From a bacterium (GTDB lineage Bacteria > Vulcanimicrobiota > Vulcanimicrobiia > Vulcanimicrobiales > SCRA01), in contig SCQY01000063.1 in NCBI GenBank assembly GCA_004298665.1, positions 1-39,428 of the forward strand: a stretch of 39,428 bases of DNA, given 5' to 3'. Below the pieces are notes generated by a model, which was given only the letters and a program-made list of their open reading frames with translations, had not been told where the DNA came from and did no database searches. The translations under genes and the position numbers were made by a program. Positions within the stretch are counted from its first letter, which is position 1. Each line of letters opens with the position of its first letter. Shown piece after piece: positions 1 to 7,295 of this stretch.

Positions 1-1
1 C

Positions 2-94
2 GGCATCATTCGCCAAGTTCATCTCGGCGAGCTCGACGCGGCAGGCGCCGGACGAGCGGTCGCCGTCGTCCTCCGCAGCGCCGGCCGCAGCTAA
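2..94 (+). CDS. C-terminal end of an unidentified protein (partial)
   Basis: The window opens inside an open frame that reads about 30 codons and stops at TAA 92-94. The visible tail ends in a Val/Ala/Arg-rich stretch and shows no motif I can assign. It would be convergent with the short-chain dehydrogenase on the other strand, whose stop lies only 10 bases away, a spacing typical of this compact genome. The reading frame is inferred only from the absence of stops and plausible codon use, so it could be chance. Confidence 0.35.
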   Translation, partial: GIIRQVHLGELDAAGAGRAVAVVLRSAGRS

Positions 95-104
95 CTCACC
101 GCCC

Positions 105-902
105 TCAAACGGCCGGATCGAAGCGGCCATCGATGGCCGTCCAGCCTCCGTCGGCGAAGATGACGGTGCCGGTTACGAAACTGGCGGCGTCCGAGGCCAG
201 GAACGCGACCACCGCAGCCATCTCGTCGGGCTTGCCCCAACGCTTGAAGATACTCTTCTCGGCGTATGCCGCATACCAGTCCGGAGCGTTTTTGATCTGC
301 GCGGTAAGCGGCGTCTCGATCGCGCCGGGAGCCACGGCGTTGACCCGCACGCCTTTCGCACCGAGCTCAGCGGCCAGCGTGCGCACGAGCTGCACCGTGC
401 CCGCTTTCGTGGCCGCATAGACGCCCTGACCGGGCTCCGTGGTGATCGAGCGGATCGAGGAGAAAGCGATGATGCTCCCCTTTCCCTGCTCGGCCATCAC
501 ACGGCCTGTGCTCTGCATCACGTGAATCGTCCCCTTGAGATTCACGGTGAGCACGCGGTCGATCTCCTCCGACGTGTAGTCGAGGAGCCGCTTGCGGACG
601 TTGATGCTCGGTGTCGTCACGGCGACGTCGAGGCGCCCATGGCGCGCAACGATGCCGTCGACCAGTGCTCGTACCGCCGACCCGTCGACGATGTCGACGG
701 CTGCGCTCTCCGCACCTCCGCCCGCGGCGACGATCGCCTTGGCCGTTGCCTCGGCCGACGCGAGGTTGGCGTCGGCGCAGACGACCTTCGCACCGCAGCC
801 GGCGAGCGCACGGGCGCTGGCCTCGCCGATCCCGGATCCTGCGCCCACGACCAATGCAACGCGTTCGTTCAAACGAAACCGATCGAGAAAGCTCTCCGTC
901 AT
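105..902 (-). CDS. SDR-family NAD(P)-dependent oxidoreductase
   Basis: Classical short-chain dehydrogenase/reductase of 265 aa, predicted cytosolic. The Rossmann nucleotide-binding motif GAGSGIG lies at residues 20-26, the catalytic Ser at about 148-149, and the YxxxK pair at Tyr162 and Lys166, with the supporting Asn at 121. The usual NNAG after beta-4 is replaced by a TTPS-like stretch. The C-terminal half keeps the VRVNAVAPGAIETP and FVTGTVIFADGG blocks typical of 3-oxoacyl-ACP-reductase-like SDRs. An in-frame ATG at 920 exists, but GGAGG at 909-913 sits 6 bases before the ATG at 902, so I start there. The substrate cannot be told from sequence. It stands alone and is divergent from the EamA exporter. 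Confidence 0.9.
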   Translation of the reverse strand: MTESFLDRFRLNERVALVVGAGSGIGEASARALAGCGAKVVCADANLASAEATAKAIVAAGGGAESAAVDIVDGSAVRALVDGIVARHGRLDVAVTTPSINVRKRLLDYTSEEIDRVLTVNLKGTIHVMQSTGRVMAEQGKGSIIAFSSIRSITTEPGQGVYAATKAGTVQLVRTLAAELGAKGVRVNAVAPGAIETPLTAQIKNAPDWYAAYAEKSIFKRWGKPDEMAAVVAFLASDAASFVTGTVIFADGGWTAIDGRFDPAV

Positions 903-947
903 CGCATTCCTCCACAGCATCGAGCGGGCGCAGCGAGCACCCGTCTC

Positions 948-976
948 ATTGTAACCGATCGCGGCTCAACGGTGTT
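948..976 (-). promoter_or_regulatory. Candidate promoter for the SDR gene
   Basis: On the minus strand, TACAAT (plus positions 948-953) is one mismatch from the sigma-70 -10 consensus. It lies about 45 bases before the SDR start, giving a short leader that contains the ribosome site. The -35 region 17 bases upstream (AACACC, plus 971-976) is a poor match, so this rests mainly on the -10 box. Confidence 0.3.
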
Positions 977-1031
977 CTCGATTCGACATGCACACGTCCG
1001 AACGATGCTCGTCTTGAACAAGTCGCAGACG

Positions 1032-1949
1032 ATGGGCACGATCGAATGGATCCTGCTGCTCGCCCTCGCGACGATCTGGAGTGGATCCTTCTATCTCTTC
1101 AAAGTGCTGGTCGAGCACCTTCCACCGCTGACCGTCGTGCTGGGACGCGTGAGCTTCGCGGCTGTGGCCCTCGTCGCTATCGTCTACCTCAGCGGTCAGC
1201 GCATGCCAACCTCGCGGCGCGCCTGGGGGCCGTTCTTCGTCTTGGGCGCGCTGAACAACGTGATCCCATTCACGTTGATCGTCTGGGGCGAAACGCGCAT
1301 CGCCAGCGGTCTTGCGGCCATCCTCAATGCCACCACGCCGCTGTTCACCATCCTGCTGGCGCACGTGATGACGCGCGAGGAACGGCTGACACCGCAGAAG
1401 ATCGCGGGCGTCCTCCTCGGTCTCGCCGGCGTCGTCATACTGATAGGGCCGTCGGCCGTGCACGGACTGAGCCTGCGCAGCATCGCCCAACTCGCCATCG
1501 TGGGAGCCGCCGTCTCCTACGGCTTGGCCGGCATCTACGCCCGCCGTTTCAAAGAGACGCCGCCGCTCGTAACGGCCGCGGGCCAGGTCAGCGCCTCGAC
1601 GCTCATGGCATTTCCGTTGGCGCTGCTGGTCGATCGCCCATGGACGCTGACCGCACCGAGCTGGGAAGTCTGGAGCGCTTTGCTCGCCCTCGCGGTGCTC
1701 TGTACGGCGATCGCCTACGTGATGTACTTCCGTATCCTGGCCGCAGCCGGCGCCACGAATGCCTCACTCGTGACGTTCTTGGTCCCGATCGGCGCGCTGG
1801 TGCTGGGCATCAGACTGCTCGGCGAACACCCCTCCCATGGCGACGTCATCGGTATGCTGATGGTCTTTGCCGGCCTAGCGGTGATCGACGGCCGCGTTTT
1901 GGCGCTGCTGGGCCGGCTGCGCGAGTTGCGAGAGCGGCGCGCCGCTTAG
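1032..1949 (+). CDS. DMT-superfamily (EamA) permease
   Basis: Integral membrane protein of 305 aa with about ten hydrophobic helices in two homologous EamA halves (roughly residues 5-135 and 150-285). This is the layout of drug/metabolite transporters that export amino acids or related metabolites. Family-typical features include the N-terminal WSGSFYLFK stretch, an NATTPLFT motif at the end of the first half, and the LGEHPSHGDVIGMLMVFAG segment near the C-terminus. The ATG at 1005 would add nine residues, and the open frame extends further upstream into antisense of the SDR gene. None of the starts has a good Shine-Dalgarno, so I chose the one that puts helix 1 at the N-terminus. The substrate is unknown. 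Confidence 0.85.
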   Translation: MGTIEWILLLALATIWSGSFYLFKVLVEHLPPLTVVLGRVSFAAVALVAIVYLSGQRMPTSRRAWGPFFVLGALNNVIPFTLIVWGETRIASGLAAILNATTPLFTILLAHVMTREERLTPQKIAGVLLGLAGVVILIGPSAVHGLSLRSIAQLAIVGAAVSYGLAGIYARRFKETPPLVTAAGQVSASTLMAFPLALLVDRPWTLTAPSWEVWSALLALAVLCTAIAYVMYFRILAAAGATNASLVTFLVPIGALVLGIRLLGEHPSHGDVIGMLMVFAGLAVIDGRVLALLGRLRELRERRAA

Positions 1950-1966
1950 TTAGCCCAAACAGACCA

Positions 1967-1994
1967 TTGCGAACAATTCGCGATGTGCTAGTGT
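1967..1994 (+). promoter_or_regulatory. Candidate extended -10 promoter for the 103-aa protein gene
   Basis: TTGCGA at 1967-1972 and TAGTGT at 1989-1994 are 16 bases apart, and TGC directly precedes the second box, giving an extended -10 element. It lies in the short gap before the small gene starting at 2043. This is a consensus match only. Confidence 0.35.
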
Positions 1995-2042
1995 GATGGG
2001 ACGAGGCGCGCCGCGCGGTAGCAACCGCGGGAGGATATGACG

Positions 2043-2354
2043 ATGCGCATGCTCCTCAAGGTTACCATCGATGTCGAAGCCGGTAATAACGCGATCAAGA
2101 GCGGCGAGCTCGCACGGATCATGCGTACGGCTCACGAGACGCTGAAACCGGAAGCCGCGTATTTTCTGCCGGACGGCGGAAAGCGAGCGGCGTTGTTCTT
2201 CTTCGACCTCGCCAGCCCGTCCGATATCCCAGCCGTGGTCGAACCGTTCTTCGTCGGCCTCAACGCTAGCGTGGAAGTCACGCCCGCGATGAACGCGCAA
2301 GACGTCATGAGCGGCATCGAGCGTTACGCGGCATCGTCTGGCGTACACGCATAA
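2043..2354 (+). CDS. Conserved small hypothetical protein (103 aa)
   Basis: Small soluble protein with no signal peptide or membrane segment. The pattern (MRMLLKVTIDVEAGN, then a LKPEAAYF segment, then a hydrophobic FFFDL strand, then VEPFF and LNASVEVTPAMN) matches a family of uncharacterised proteins I recall from soil bacteria. The alternating strand/helix pattern suggests a dimeric alpha+beta barrel-like fold, but the function is unknown. Two ATGs compete, at 2037 and 2043. GGGAGG at 2029-2034 is 2 bases from the first and 8 from the second, so I take 2043. It is followed by a strong hairpin shared with the converging tRNA. Confidence 0.75.
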   Translation: MRMLLKVTIDVEAGNNAIKSGELARIMRTAHETLKPEAAYFLPDGGKRAALFFFDLASPSDIPAVVEPFFVGLNASVEVTPAMNAQDVMSGIERYAASSGVHA

Positions 2355-2373
2355 GCACGAAGCAGCAAGCAAG

Positions 2374-2402
2374 AAGCCCCGATCCCTTCCGGGACGGGGC
2401 TT
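2374..2402. terminator. Bidirectional hairpin terminator
   Basis: AAGCCCCG (2374-2381) pairs perfectly with CGGGGCTT (2395-2402), and an inner CCC/GGG pair lies around the TTCC loop. On the plus strand it is followed by TTTGACTTT, and on the minus strand by TTCTTGCTTGC. It lies between the stop of the small protein gene and the 3' end of the converging tRNA, so it can end both transcripts. Confidence 0.75.
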
Positions 2403-2408
2403 TGACTT

Positions 2409-2484
2409 TGGAGCGGGAGACGAGGCTCGAACTCGCGACCCTCAGCTTGGGAAGCTGATGCTCTACCAACTGAGCTACTCCCGC
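2409..2484 (-). tRNA. tRNA-Gly (anticodon CCC)
   Basis: A full cloverleaf reads on the minus strand: acceptor stem GCGGGAG/CTCCCGC, D stem GCTC/GAGC, anticodon stem TCAGC/GCTGA, and T stem GCGAG/CTCGT (one G-U pair) around the TTCGAGC loop. The seven-base anticodon loop TTCCCAA gives anticodon CCC (plus 2449-2451), reading glycine codon GGG. The acceptor stem and anticodon arm resemble bacterial tRNA-Gly(CCC). The discriminator base is U, and the 3' CCA is encoded (plus 2409-2411). GGG codons occur throughout this GC-rich window, which fits keeping a dedicated CCC isoacceptor. Confidence 0.95.
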
Positions 2485-2610
2485 ATCGAGCCTCGTGGGT
2501 TCGCCGCCTCCGCCCCCCATCCTGCCTGCGCCCATGCTGCACGGGAGGGTGCCATTCGGGGATCCGAGAAGCGTTCCCGTCACCCCACACGGACTCGAGG
2601 GAGCGCATCT

Positions 2611-3105
2611 GTGGCCCAAGGGATCATCGCGGGACTCGTCGTTGCCGCCTTTCTCGTGGTGGCGGCCTATCGCCAGTCACGCGAGCGGCGCGTCTCGCCG
2701 GTAGGCATGTGGATCACGCCGGCCATTTTTCTGATTCTCACAGCGGCCATCCTCGCCGTCGACCATCTCTCTTCGCCGCTTGCCGTGGCCGCAGCAGCGC
2801 TTGCCGTTGCTGTGGGCGTTCCCATCGGCATCGCACAGGGCTCACACTGCACCGTCGAAGTCGATCGGAACGCCGCCCGCATTACCTACAAAGCGAATCC
2901 CGCCGCTATTGCGATCCTTCTCGCGGCGCTTGGCTTCCGCTTTGGCGTCAAGATGGCGACCGGATCGCTGGCCTCGCCGCATCCCTTGACGGCCTCAGCA
3001 GCGCTGCTCAGCACTCTGGCGTTCGCACTGGCCGTGGGGATGGTGATCGGCTTGCGCGTTCACCTGCAGCGCCGTTACAATGCCGCGGCGCTTCCCAGCG
3101 CATGA
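2611..3105 (+). CDS. Small integral membrane protein, DUF1453/CcdC-like
   Basis: About 164 aa with four to five hydrophobic helices: residues about 2-18, 35-52, 58-78, 95-115 and 130-155. After helix 1, a short basic stretch with RERRVSPVGMWITPAIF resembles the DUF1453 (CcdC-like) family, whose Bacillus member sits near cytochrome c maturation genes; its mechanism is unknown. The GTG start is supported by AGGGAG at 2598-2603 with a 7-base spacer, while an upstream open-frame extension would run through the tRNA. The stop overlaps an ATG (ATGA, 3102-3105) of the following small gene, suggesting coupling. The family call is tentative; the membrane nature is clear. Confidence 0.7.
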   Translation: MAQGIIAGLVVAAFLVVAAYRQSRERRVSPVGMWITPAIFLILTAAILAVDHLSSPLAVAAAALAVAVGVPIGIAQGSHCTVEVDRNAARITYKANPAAIAILLAALGFRFGVKMATGSLASPHPLTASAALLSTLAFALAVGMVIGLRVHLQRRYNAAALPSA

Positions 3106-3116
3106 AGGAAAGCGAG

Positions 3117-3326
3117 ATGGACGAGAACCACGCCGACGAGATGCTGCGCACGCTCGCGGCGAAGATCGGGCCGATCACGCTCAACGTCCGCGCGGACAAC
3201 GGCAACGTTACCGCGGAGTGGTACGACTACGGTAATGTCTACGGCTGCTACCGGAGCGCCGAAGGGAAGACGCTTGACGAAGCGTTGGCCGCTGCCGTCA
3301 TGGAGATCCAAGCAGCGCGCGGCTAG
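3117..3326 (+). CDS. Small hypothetical protein (69 aa)
   Basis: Short acidic soluble protein with no recognised family. A helix-rich N-terminus is followed by a strand/turn segment (NVRADNGNVTAEWYDYGNVYGCYRS) and a C-terminal Ala-rich helix, which could be one small alpha/beta domain. Two starts are possible. The ATG at 3102 overlaps the upstream TGA, whereas the ATG at 3117 has GGA at 3107-3109 with a 7-base spacer. I prefer 3117, but coupling to the upstream membrane protein gene is likely either way. It converges on the SCO gene with a gap of only three bases. Confidence 0.6.
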   Translation: MDENHADEMLRTLAAKIGPITLNVRADNGNVTAEWYDYGNVYGCYRSAEGKTLDEALAAAVMEIQAARG

Positions 3327-3329
3327 CGC

Positions 3330-3866
3330 TCACAACGCAGCGAGTACCGCATCCACGGTATTGGTCGAGAGCAGCAGCTGCTTGGCCAAGCGCCCCTTGC
3401 GATCGAGCAGGAAGATCACCGTGCTGTGCACGTCCGGTATGCCCTTCTCGTCTATCTGCGTGACGACGCCGAAGGCGCGCATGAGGCGCGCCACGTCGCC
3501 GGGCGCTCCGCTGGCCAACCGCCAACGCCTGACGTCCGCCCCCATCACATGAGCTTGGCGCGCCATGACGAACGGCGTGTCGTAGCGCGGGTCCAGCGTC
3601 ACGGTCAGCAGCAGCGCATCGCTGCGCGCCGGCAGGCGCCGCTGCAGTTGCGCGAACGCGGCGTCGGCCAGCGGACAGGCGTCGCTGCAGCGGGTGGCAA
3701 CGAACGTCATGACGACCGGCCGCCCGTGGAGCGACGCCAGCGTGAAGCGCTGACCACCCTGATCGATCAGCGGGAGAGCGTCTGCGGCGGAGGGTGACAA
3801 CGCCGCCGCCGGCGCCGCCAGCGTTGCGGCAGCGACTAGGACGAGGAGCGCGAGGAATCGTCTCAT
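3330..3866 (-). CDS. SCO1/SenC-family copper chaperone / thiol-disulfide protein
   Basis: Exported thioredoxin-fold protein of 178 aa. It has an N-terminal signal peptide (hydrophobic residues about 4-22 after MRR), the SCO CxxxC site at Cys60 and Cys64, and the distal copper-binding His147 in DVHSTVIFLLD. The FVATRCSDACPLA context is diagnostic. SCO proteins deliver copper to, or reduce the Cu-A site of, cytochrome oxidase outside the membrane. No oxidase genes are in this window. The divergently transcribed neighbour is a cupredoxin-like lipoprotein, which supports a copper role. I start at the ATG giving a standard signal peptide; longer upstream extensions would bury it. Confidence 0.88.
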   Translation of the reverse strand: MRRFLALLVLVAAATLAAPAAALSPSAADALPLIDQGGQRFTLASLHGRPVVMTFVATRCSDACPLADAAFAQLQRRLPARSDALLLTVTLDPRYDTPFVMARQAHVMGADVRRWRLASGAPGDVARLMRAFGVVTQIDEKGIPDVHSTVIFLLDRKGRLAKQLLLSTNTVDAVLAAL

Positions 3867-3897
3867 CGCTCTTCTCATATGGCAGGGAGGTGAGGAA

Positions 3898-3910
3898 ACG
3901 CTGAAAGCGT
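3898..3910. promoter_or_regulatory. Small inverted repeat between the divergent copper-protein genes
   Basis: ACGCT-GAA-AGCGT (3898-3910) is a perfect 5-bp inverted repeat in the 136-bp region that must hold the promoters of both the SCO and cupredoxin-like genes. A partial echo (CGCTTCAG) follows about 20 bases later. It could be an operator half-site pair or chance. Confidence 0.25.
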
Positions 3911-4002
3911 GCGGGCCCATCCACGCGAATCGCTTCAGCCATTTTTCAGTCGAACGCCATACCGTCGTGGCAACGATCCGAACCAAACCCAAAGGAGCAG
4001 CC

Positions 4003-4635
4003 ATGTCGGTTTTCGCACTCGCCAGAACGGGTATCCCCGTCATCGCGTTCGCCGCCGTTGCGGCGCTTGCCGCCTGCGGCGGAGGCAGCGGGGGCGGCGG
4101 GGGCGGCGGAACCGCCTACACCCCTCCGTCGAACAACCCACCCGCAACCAATCCGCCCGTTTCGACCCAGCAAGTCGTCTCGATGGCCCTGCCGCAGAGC
4201 ACAATCGGCCAAGAGACCGATCCAACCTGGGGTCTCGTCGGCGGCTTCACGCAGACCACGGGCTCCCAGGTACTGGCCTTCGCGCCCGGCTCGCAAGTCA
4301 TGCTGAAGAACCTCGCATCCAGCACGCAGCACACGCTCAACGTCATCGCTAGCGGCGTCATGCCGGGGATGGCCTTCCCCAGCGTAACGCTGTCAACCAG
4401 TGCCGCTGGAGGATCGACCATCGGTTCGGGCTTCGCTAGCGGCGCACTAAACGGCGGACAGCTCGCAGGGCCGTTCACGCTCGCGCAAGGGACATACTAC
4501 GTGGGGTGCGCCTTCCACTACCTCACCAACACTATGCGCGATGTGCTGATCGTCCAAGCCAACGCTACGCCTGGCCCGCAAGCGACGCCTCCACCCTCCG
4601 GTAGCGGGAATCCCTGCCCTGGCGGCTACTGCTAG
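4003..4635 (+). CDS. Cupredoxin-like lipoprotein
   Basis: 210 aa. A lipoprotein signal ends in the lipobox LAAC with Cys25, followed by a Gly/Ser run and a Pro/Asn/Thr-rich tether to about residue 55. The rest is beta-rich. Its C-terminal part carries a type-1 copper pattern: His110 in STQHTLNV, then Cys169-x2-His172 in YYVGCAFHY, and Met178 in NTMRDVLIV, aligning with plastocyanin-like H...CxxHxxxxM but with one extra residue before Met. The tail ends in two more Cys (205, 210). AAAGGAG at 3991-3996 with a 6-base spacer fixes the start. The divergent SCO gene fits copper delivery to an extracytoplasmic electron carrier. Copper binding is inferred from motif and context. Confidence 0.75.
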   Translation: MSVFALARTGIPVIAFAAVAALAACGGGSGGGGGGGTAYTPPSNNPPATNPPVSTQQVVSMALPQSTIGQETDPTWGLVGGFTQTTGSQVLAFAPGSQVMLKNLASSTQHTLNVIASGVMPGMAFPSVTLSTSAAGGSTIGSGFASGALNGGQLAGPFTLAQGTYYVGCAFHYLTNTMRDVLIVQANATPGPQATPPPSGSGNPCPGGYC

Positions 4636-4658
4636 CGATCGCCGCGTGTGACGCGTCG

Positions 4659-4685
4659 GGAGCCCCCGCGTCGTACGGGGGCTCC
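4659..4685. terminator. Perfect 10-bp hairpin between convergent genes
   Basis: GGAGCCCCCG (4659-4668) and CGGGGGCTCC (4676-4685) form a perfect GC-rich stem with a 7-base loop, lying between the stops of the cupredoxin-like gene (plus) and the anti-sigma gene (minus). No T-tract follows on either strand, so it is a stabilising or Rho-assisted terminator rather than a textbook intrinsic one. The rest of the 148-base gap shows nothing else I can identify. Confidence 0.6.
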
Positions 4686-4783
4686 ACTCGCTCGTGCGAC
4701 TTGCAAGCGCGCGTGGTCACCCGGTCCACGCGGCGTCGTTCGCACGCCGAGACAGTACCGCGGGTCTCCTGGGTCTAGACGCG

Positions 4784-5458
4784 CTACTGCAAAGTGCCGC
4801 GAAGGAATGGCCGCGTCGTCGGGGCACGCGAACCGCCGGCCGGTTCGATCGTCACCGCGATCACCAGACCTTTCTCGGGCGACGCGTGCATCGCCACGTG
4901 CGCCGTGCCTTGGCTCCCCACGGTGAACGTGGGCCCGGGCGCCGGCTCCGCCCCGGGAGCGATCGACCACAGTTGGTAGACCTCACCCGCGGGAAGCACC
5001 GCAAGATGCGCTACATCCACGGTCATCGCGTCGCCGCCGGCGGTACGCACGACTCCGGAGGCCTGCGTGGTTGCACTCTGCAGCTCGATCGCTACCGGCC
5101 CCTCGACCGGCGGATGCGGGCGCAGCAGCATGGCAAAGGCGATCAGTACCACGACTGCCGCCGCGACGGCGCTCCAACGCGCCACGCTGGACTTGGCGCT
5201 GCGGCGCCGTGGGGCCGCTGCGACGGCCGCCAGCAAGCGCTGCTTCAGCTCCTGCGGCGGTACCTGTGCGGCGCTCCGGGCAATCATCGCCGTACCGACC
5301 TGCGCCAGCGCCACTTCTTCGCGGCACGCATCGCACTCGTGCAGATGCGCCTCGATCGCGCGCGCCTCCGCGCAGTCCGCGAGGTTCGTCTCCAGTGCCC
5401 CTAGCGTGTAGAGCATCGCAAGATCGCGCAACTCGTCGTGGCTGTGGATCGCGCTCAT
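4784..5458 (-). CDS. Anti-sigma factor, RskA type with zinc-binding N-terminus
   Basis: Single-pass membrane regulator of 224 aa. The cytosolic N-terminus has the zinc anti-sigma signature His38-x3-Cys42-x2-Cys45. A transmembrane helix follows at about 94-112, and the extracytoplasmic part (about 115-224) matches the RskA anti-sigma-K domain, with conserved AVLPAGEVYQLW and VTIEPAGGS segments. Such proteins hold an ECF sigma factor inactive until a periplasmic signal triggers release or proteolysis. Its ATG overlaps the sigma gene stop by 4 nt, the usual cognate pairing. The gene converges on the cupredoxin-like lipoprotein. The signal is unknown. Confidence 0.9.
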   Translation of the reverse strand: MSAIHSHDELRDLAMLYTLGALETNLADCAEARAIEAHLHECDACREEVALAQVGTAMIARSAAQVPPQELKQRLLAAVAAAPRRRSAKSSVARWSAVAAAVVVLIAFAMLLRPHPPVEGPVAIELQSATTQASGVVRTAGGDAMTVDVAHLAVLPAGEVYQLWSIAPGAEPAPGPTFTVGSQGTAHVAMHASPEKGLVIAVTIEPAGGSRAPTTRPFLRGTLQ

Positions 5459-5997
5459 CGCGTCACCACTTCCTGCAGGGTGCCGCGCAGGCGCTGCAGC
5501 CCCGCGCGTATGCGGGTCTTCACGGTGCCAAGCGGCGTATCGAGCCGCTCCGCAACCTCCCGATAGGTCAGGCCTCCGAAGTAGGCCTGCTCGATTGCCA
5601 CGCGCTCCGCCTCCGGCAGACTCGCGACCGCACGCACGATGATCTCGCGGTCGACATCGGCGAAGACCGTCTCCTCGAGCTCTCCCGTGGCGGCGAGCGT
5701 GGGCGGTATCTCCGGCTCGCGCAGCCGCACGGCGCTCGAGCGTACGACATCCAACGAGGCGTTGCGCGCGACGCGCGCTACCCACGCACCGAAACTCCCG
5801 CCGGTGAAAAGCTGTGGCCTGCTCCAGATTTTGAGGAAGACGCTCTGGGTCACGTCCTGCGCCTGTTCGGGACTGCGCAGGATGCGCCGCGCCACGCCAT
5901 AGACCAGGTCTCCGTAGCGGTCGTAGAGCGCGGAAAACGCAGCCGCGTCGCCGGATGCGACGCGTCCCAGCAAACTTTCGTCAACGCTCCGTGACAT
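5455..5997 (-). CDS. ECF-type RNA polymerase sigma factor (SigK-like)
   Basis: 180 aa with the two core ECF regions. Sigma-2 is at about 24-92 (FSALYDRYGDLVYGVARRIL, then DVTQSVFLKIW), and sigma-4 at about 125-175 with the helix-turn-helix LTYREVAERLDTPLGTVKTRIR. The length is normal and there is no C-terminal extension. The downstream RskA-type anti-sigma gene overlaps by 4 nt, so this is a classic extracytoplasmic stress switch. I start at the ATG 5997; an alternative at 6037-6039 would add 14 residues that homologues of this class usually lack. I could not identify a convincing target promoter with an ECF -35/-10 pair. Confidence 0.92.
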   Translation of the reverse strand: MSRSVDESLLGRVASGDAAAFSALYDRYGDLVYGVARRILRSPEQAQDVTQSVFLKIWSRPQLFTGGSFGAWVARVARNASLDVVRSSAVRLREPEIPPTLAATGELEETVFADVDREIIVRAVASLPEAERVAIEQAYFGGLTYREVAERLDTPLGTVKTRIRAGLQRLRGTLQEVVTR

Positions 5998-6095
5998 CGT
6001 ACACTCGCCATTCGGATGGGCTCTCCTACCCCCCTTCATACGGGCAACCGGACGCCTTGGATGGCCTGAAGGAGAGGTCTACCCGCGCGAGCCTG

Positions 6096-7295
6096 CTAGG
6101 CCGTGGCGAGCAGATGGAGCTCTCGCCCCACGCGTTCGAAGATATCCAAGGCCTTCTCGAGCTGCGGGCGCTGCAGCGCCGCCGACATCTGCACGCGGAT
6201 GCGCGCCGTCCCCTCCGGCACCACCGGGTACCCGAAGCCGGTAACGAAGAGCCCCTGTTGCAGCAGCCGCTCGCTCATCGCAATGGCGAAGGCGGTCTCC
6301 CCCACGATAATGGGGATGATCGCCGCCTCGCCGTCGAGCGGGCGATAGCCGATGGCGCGCAGACGCTCCCGGAACCAGCGCGTATTCTCGCGCAGCGCGG
6401 CAACCAGCTCGGGGCGGCTCTCCAGCGTGCGAAGCGCCTCGAGGGCGCTGCCGGCAACCGTGCACGGCAAAGCATTCGAGAAGAGCTGCGGACGGGAGCG
6501 CTGGACCAGCATGTCGATCAGGCTCGCCGAGCCGCAGACGAAACCGCCTGCCGCGCCGCCCAGCGCCTTGCCAAGCGTCCCCGTGAGAATATCGACGCGT
6601 CCCTCCAGACCGAAGTGTTCGATCGTGCCGCGCCCCATCTTGCCCGTCACGCCGGTACCGTGGCTATCGTCAACGATCGTGACGGCGTTGTAGCGCTCGG
6701 CAAGCTCCACGATCTGCGGAAGTCTCGCGAGATCGCCCTCCATCGAAAAGACGCCGTCGGTAACGATGAACTTCGTCATCTCGCGCGGCAGTGCGGCGAG
6801 TTGCGCCTCGAGATCCGCCATGTCGCTGTGCTTGTAGCGCAGCCGCTTCGCTTGAGTTGCCAAGCGGCAGCCATCGATGATCGAAGCATGGTTCAGCTCG
6901 TCGGAGACGATCGCCGTCCCTTCCACGGCGACCGTGGGAATGAGCCCGGTGTTGGCGTTCCAGCACGAGACGTACGTGAGCGCCGCCTCGAAACTGAAGG
7001 CGCGCGCCAATTCCTCCTCGAGCTCGCGATGAATGTCGAACGTACCGCAGATGAAGCGTACGCTGGCCGTACCGGCGCCGTACTTGCGCAGCGCGGCAAC
7101 CCCCGCCTCGATGACCTTGGGATCGTCGGCAAGGCCCAGGTAGTTGTTGCTGGAGAGGACCAGCACTTCGCCGGCCTCCTCCATGCGAACTTGAGCCGCC
7201 ATCGGCGTTGTCAAGTGGCGCAGCCGCTTGTACGTGCCGGCGCTTTTCAAAGCCTCCAACTCGCCGGCTAACGCCTGTTCAAACGTTGCGTTCAT
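6096..7295 (-). CDS. kbl: 2-amino-3-ketobutyrate CoA ligase (glycine C-acetyltransferase)
   Basis: PLP-dependent alpha-oxoamine synthase of 399 aa. It cleaves 2-amino-3-oxobutyrate with CoA to glycine and acetyl-CoA, the second step of threonine degradation. The PLP lysine is Lys243 in TGTLGKALGG, the cofactor-binding Asp210 and His212 are in VDDSHGTG, and the substrate-specific SVRFICGTFDIHRELE block separates Kbl from BioF and ALAS. The length matches the family. Its ATG overlaps the tdh stop by 4 nt, and the pairing with tdh makes the pathway assignment firm. It is the last gene of a long minus-strand run. Predicted cytosolic homodimer. Confidence 0.95.
   Translation of the reverse strand: MNATFEQALAGELEALKSAGTYKRLRHLTTPMAAQVRMEEAGEVLVLSSNNYLGLADDPKVIEAGVAALRKYGAGTASVRFICGTFDIHRELEEELARAFSFEAALTYVSCWNANTGLIPTVAVEGTAIVSDELNHASIIDGCRLATQAKRLRYKHSDMADLEAQLAALPREMTKFIVTDGVFSMEGDLARLPQIVELAERYNAVTIVDDSHGTGVTGKMGRGTIEHFGLEGRVDILTGTLGKALGGAAGGFVCGSASLIDMLVQRSRPQLFSNALPCTVAGSALEALRTLESRPELVAALRENTRWFRERLRAIGYRPLDGEAAIIPIIVGETAFAIAMSERLLQQGLFVTGFGYPVVPEGTARIRVQMSAALQRPQLEKALDIFERVGRELHLLATA

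Noticed and set aside
522-1031. Upstream extension of the EamA exporter frame
   Set aside because: It lies antisense to the SDR gene, is Arg/Asp-rich and would put 170 hydrophilic residues before helix 1.
5955-7271. Long plus-strand open frame antisense to kbl and the sigma factor gene
   Set aside because: Arg/Ala/Gln-rich translation with no motif; it mirrors confidently assigned minus-strand genes and is expected in high-GC DNA.
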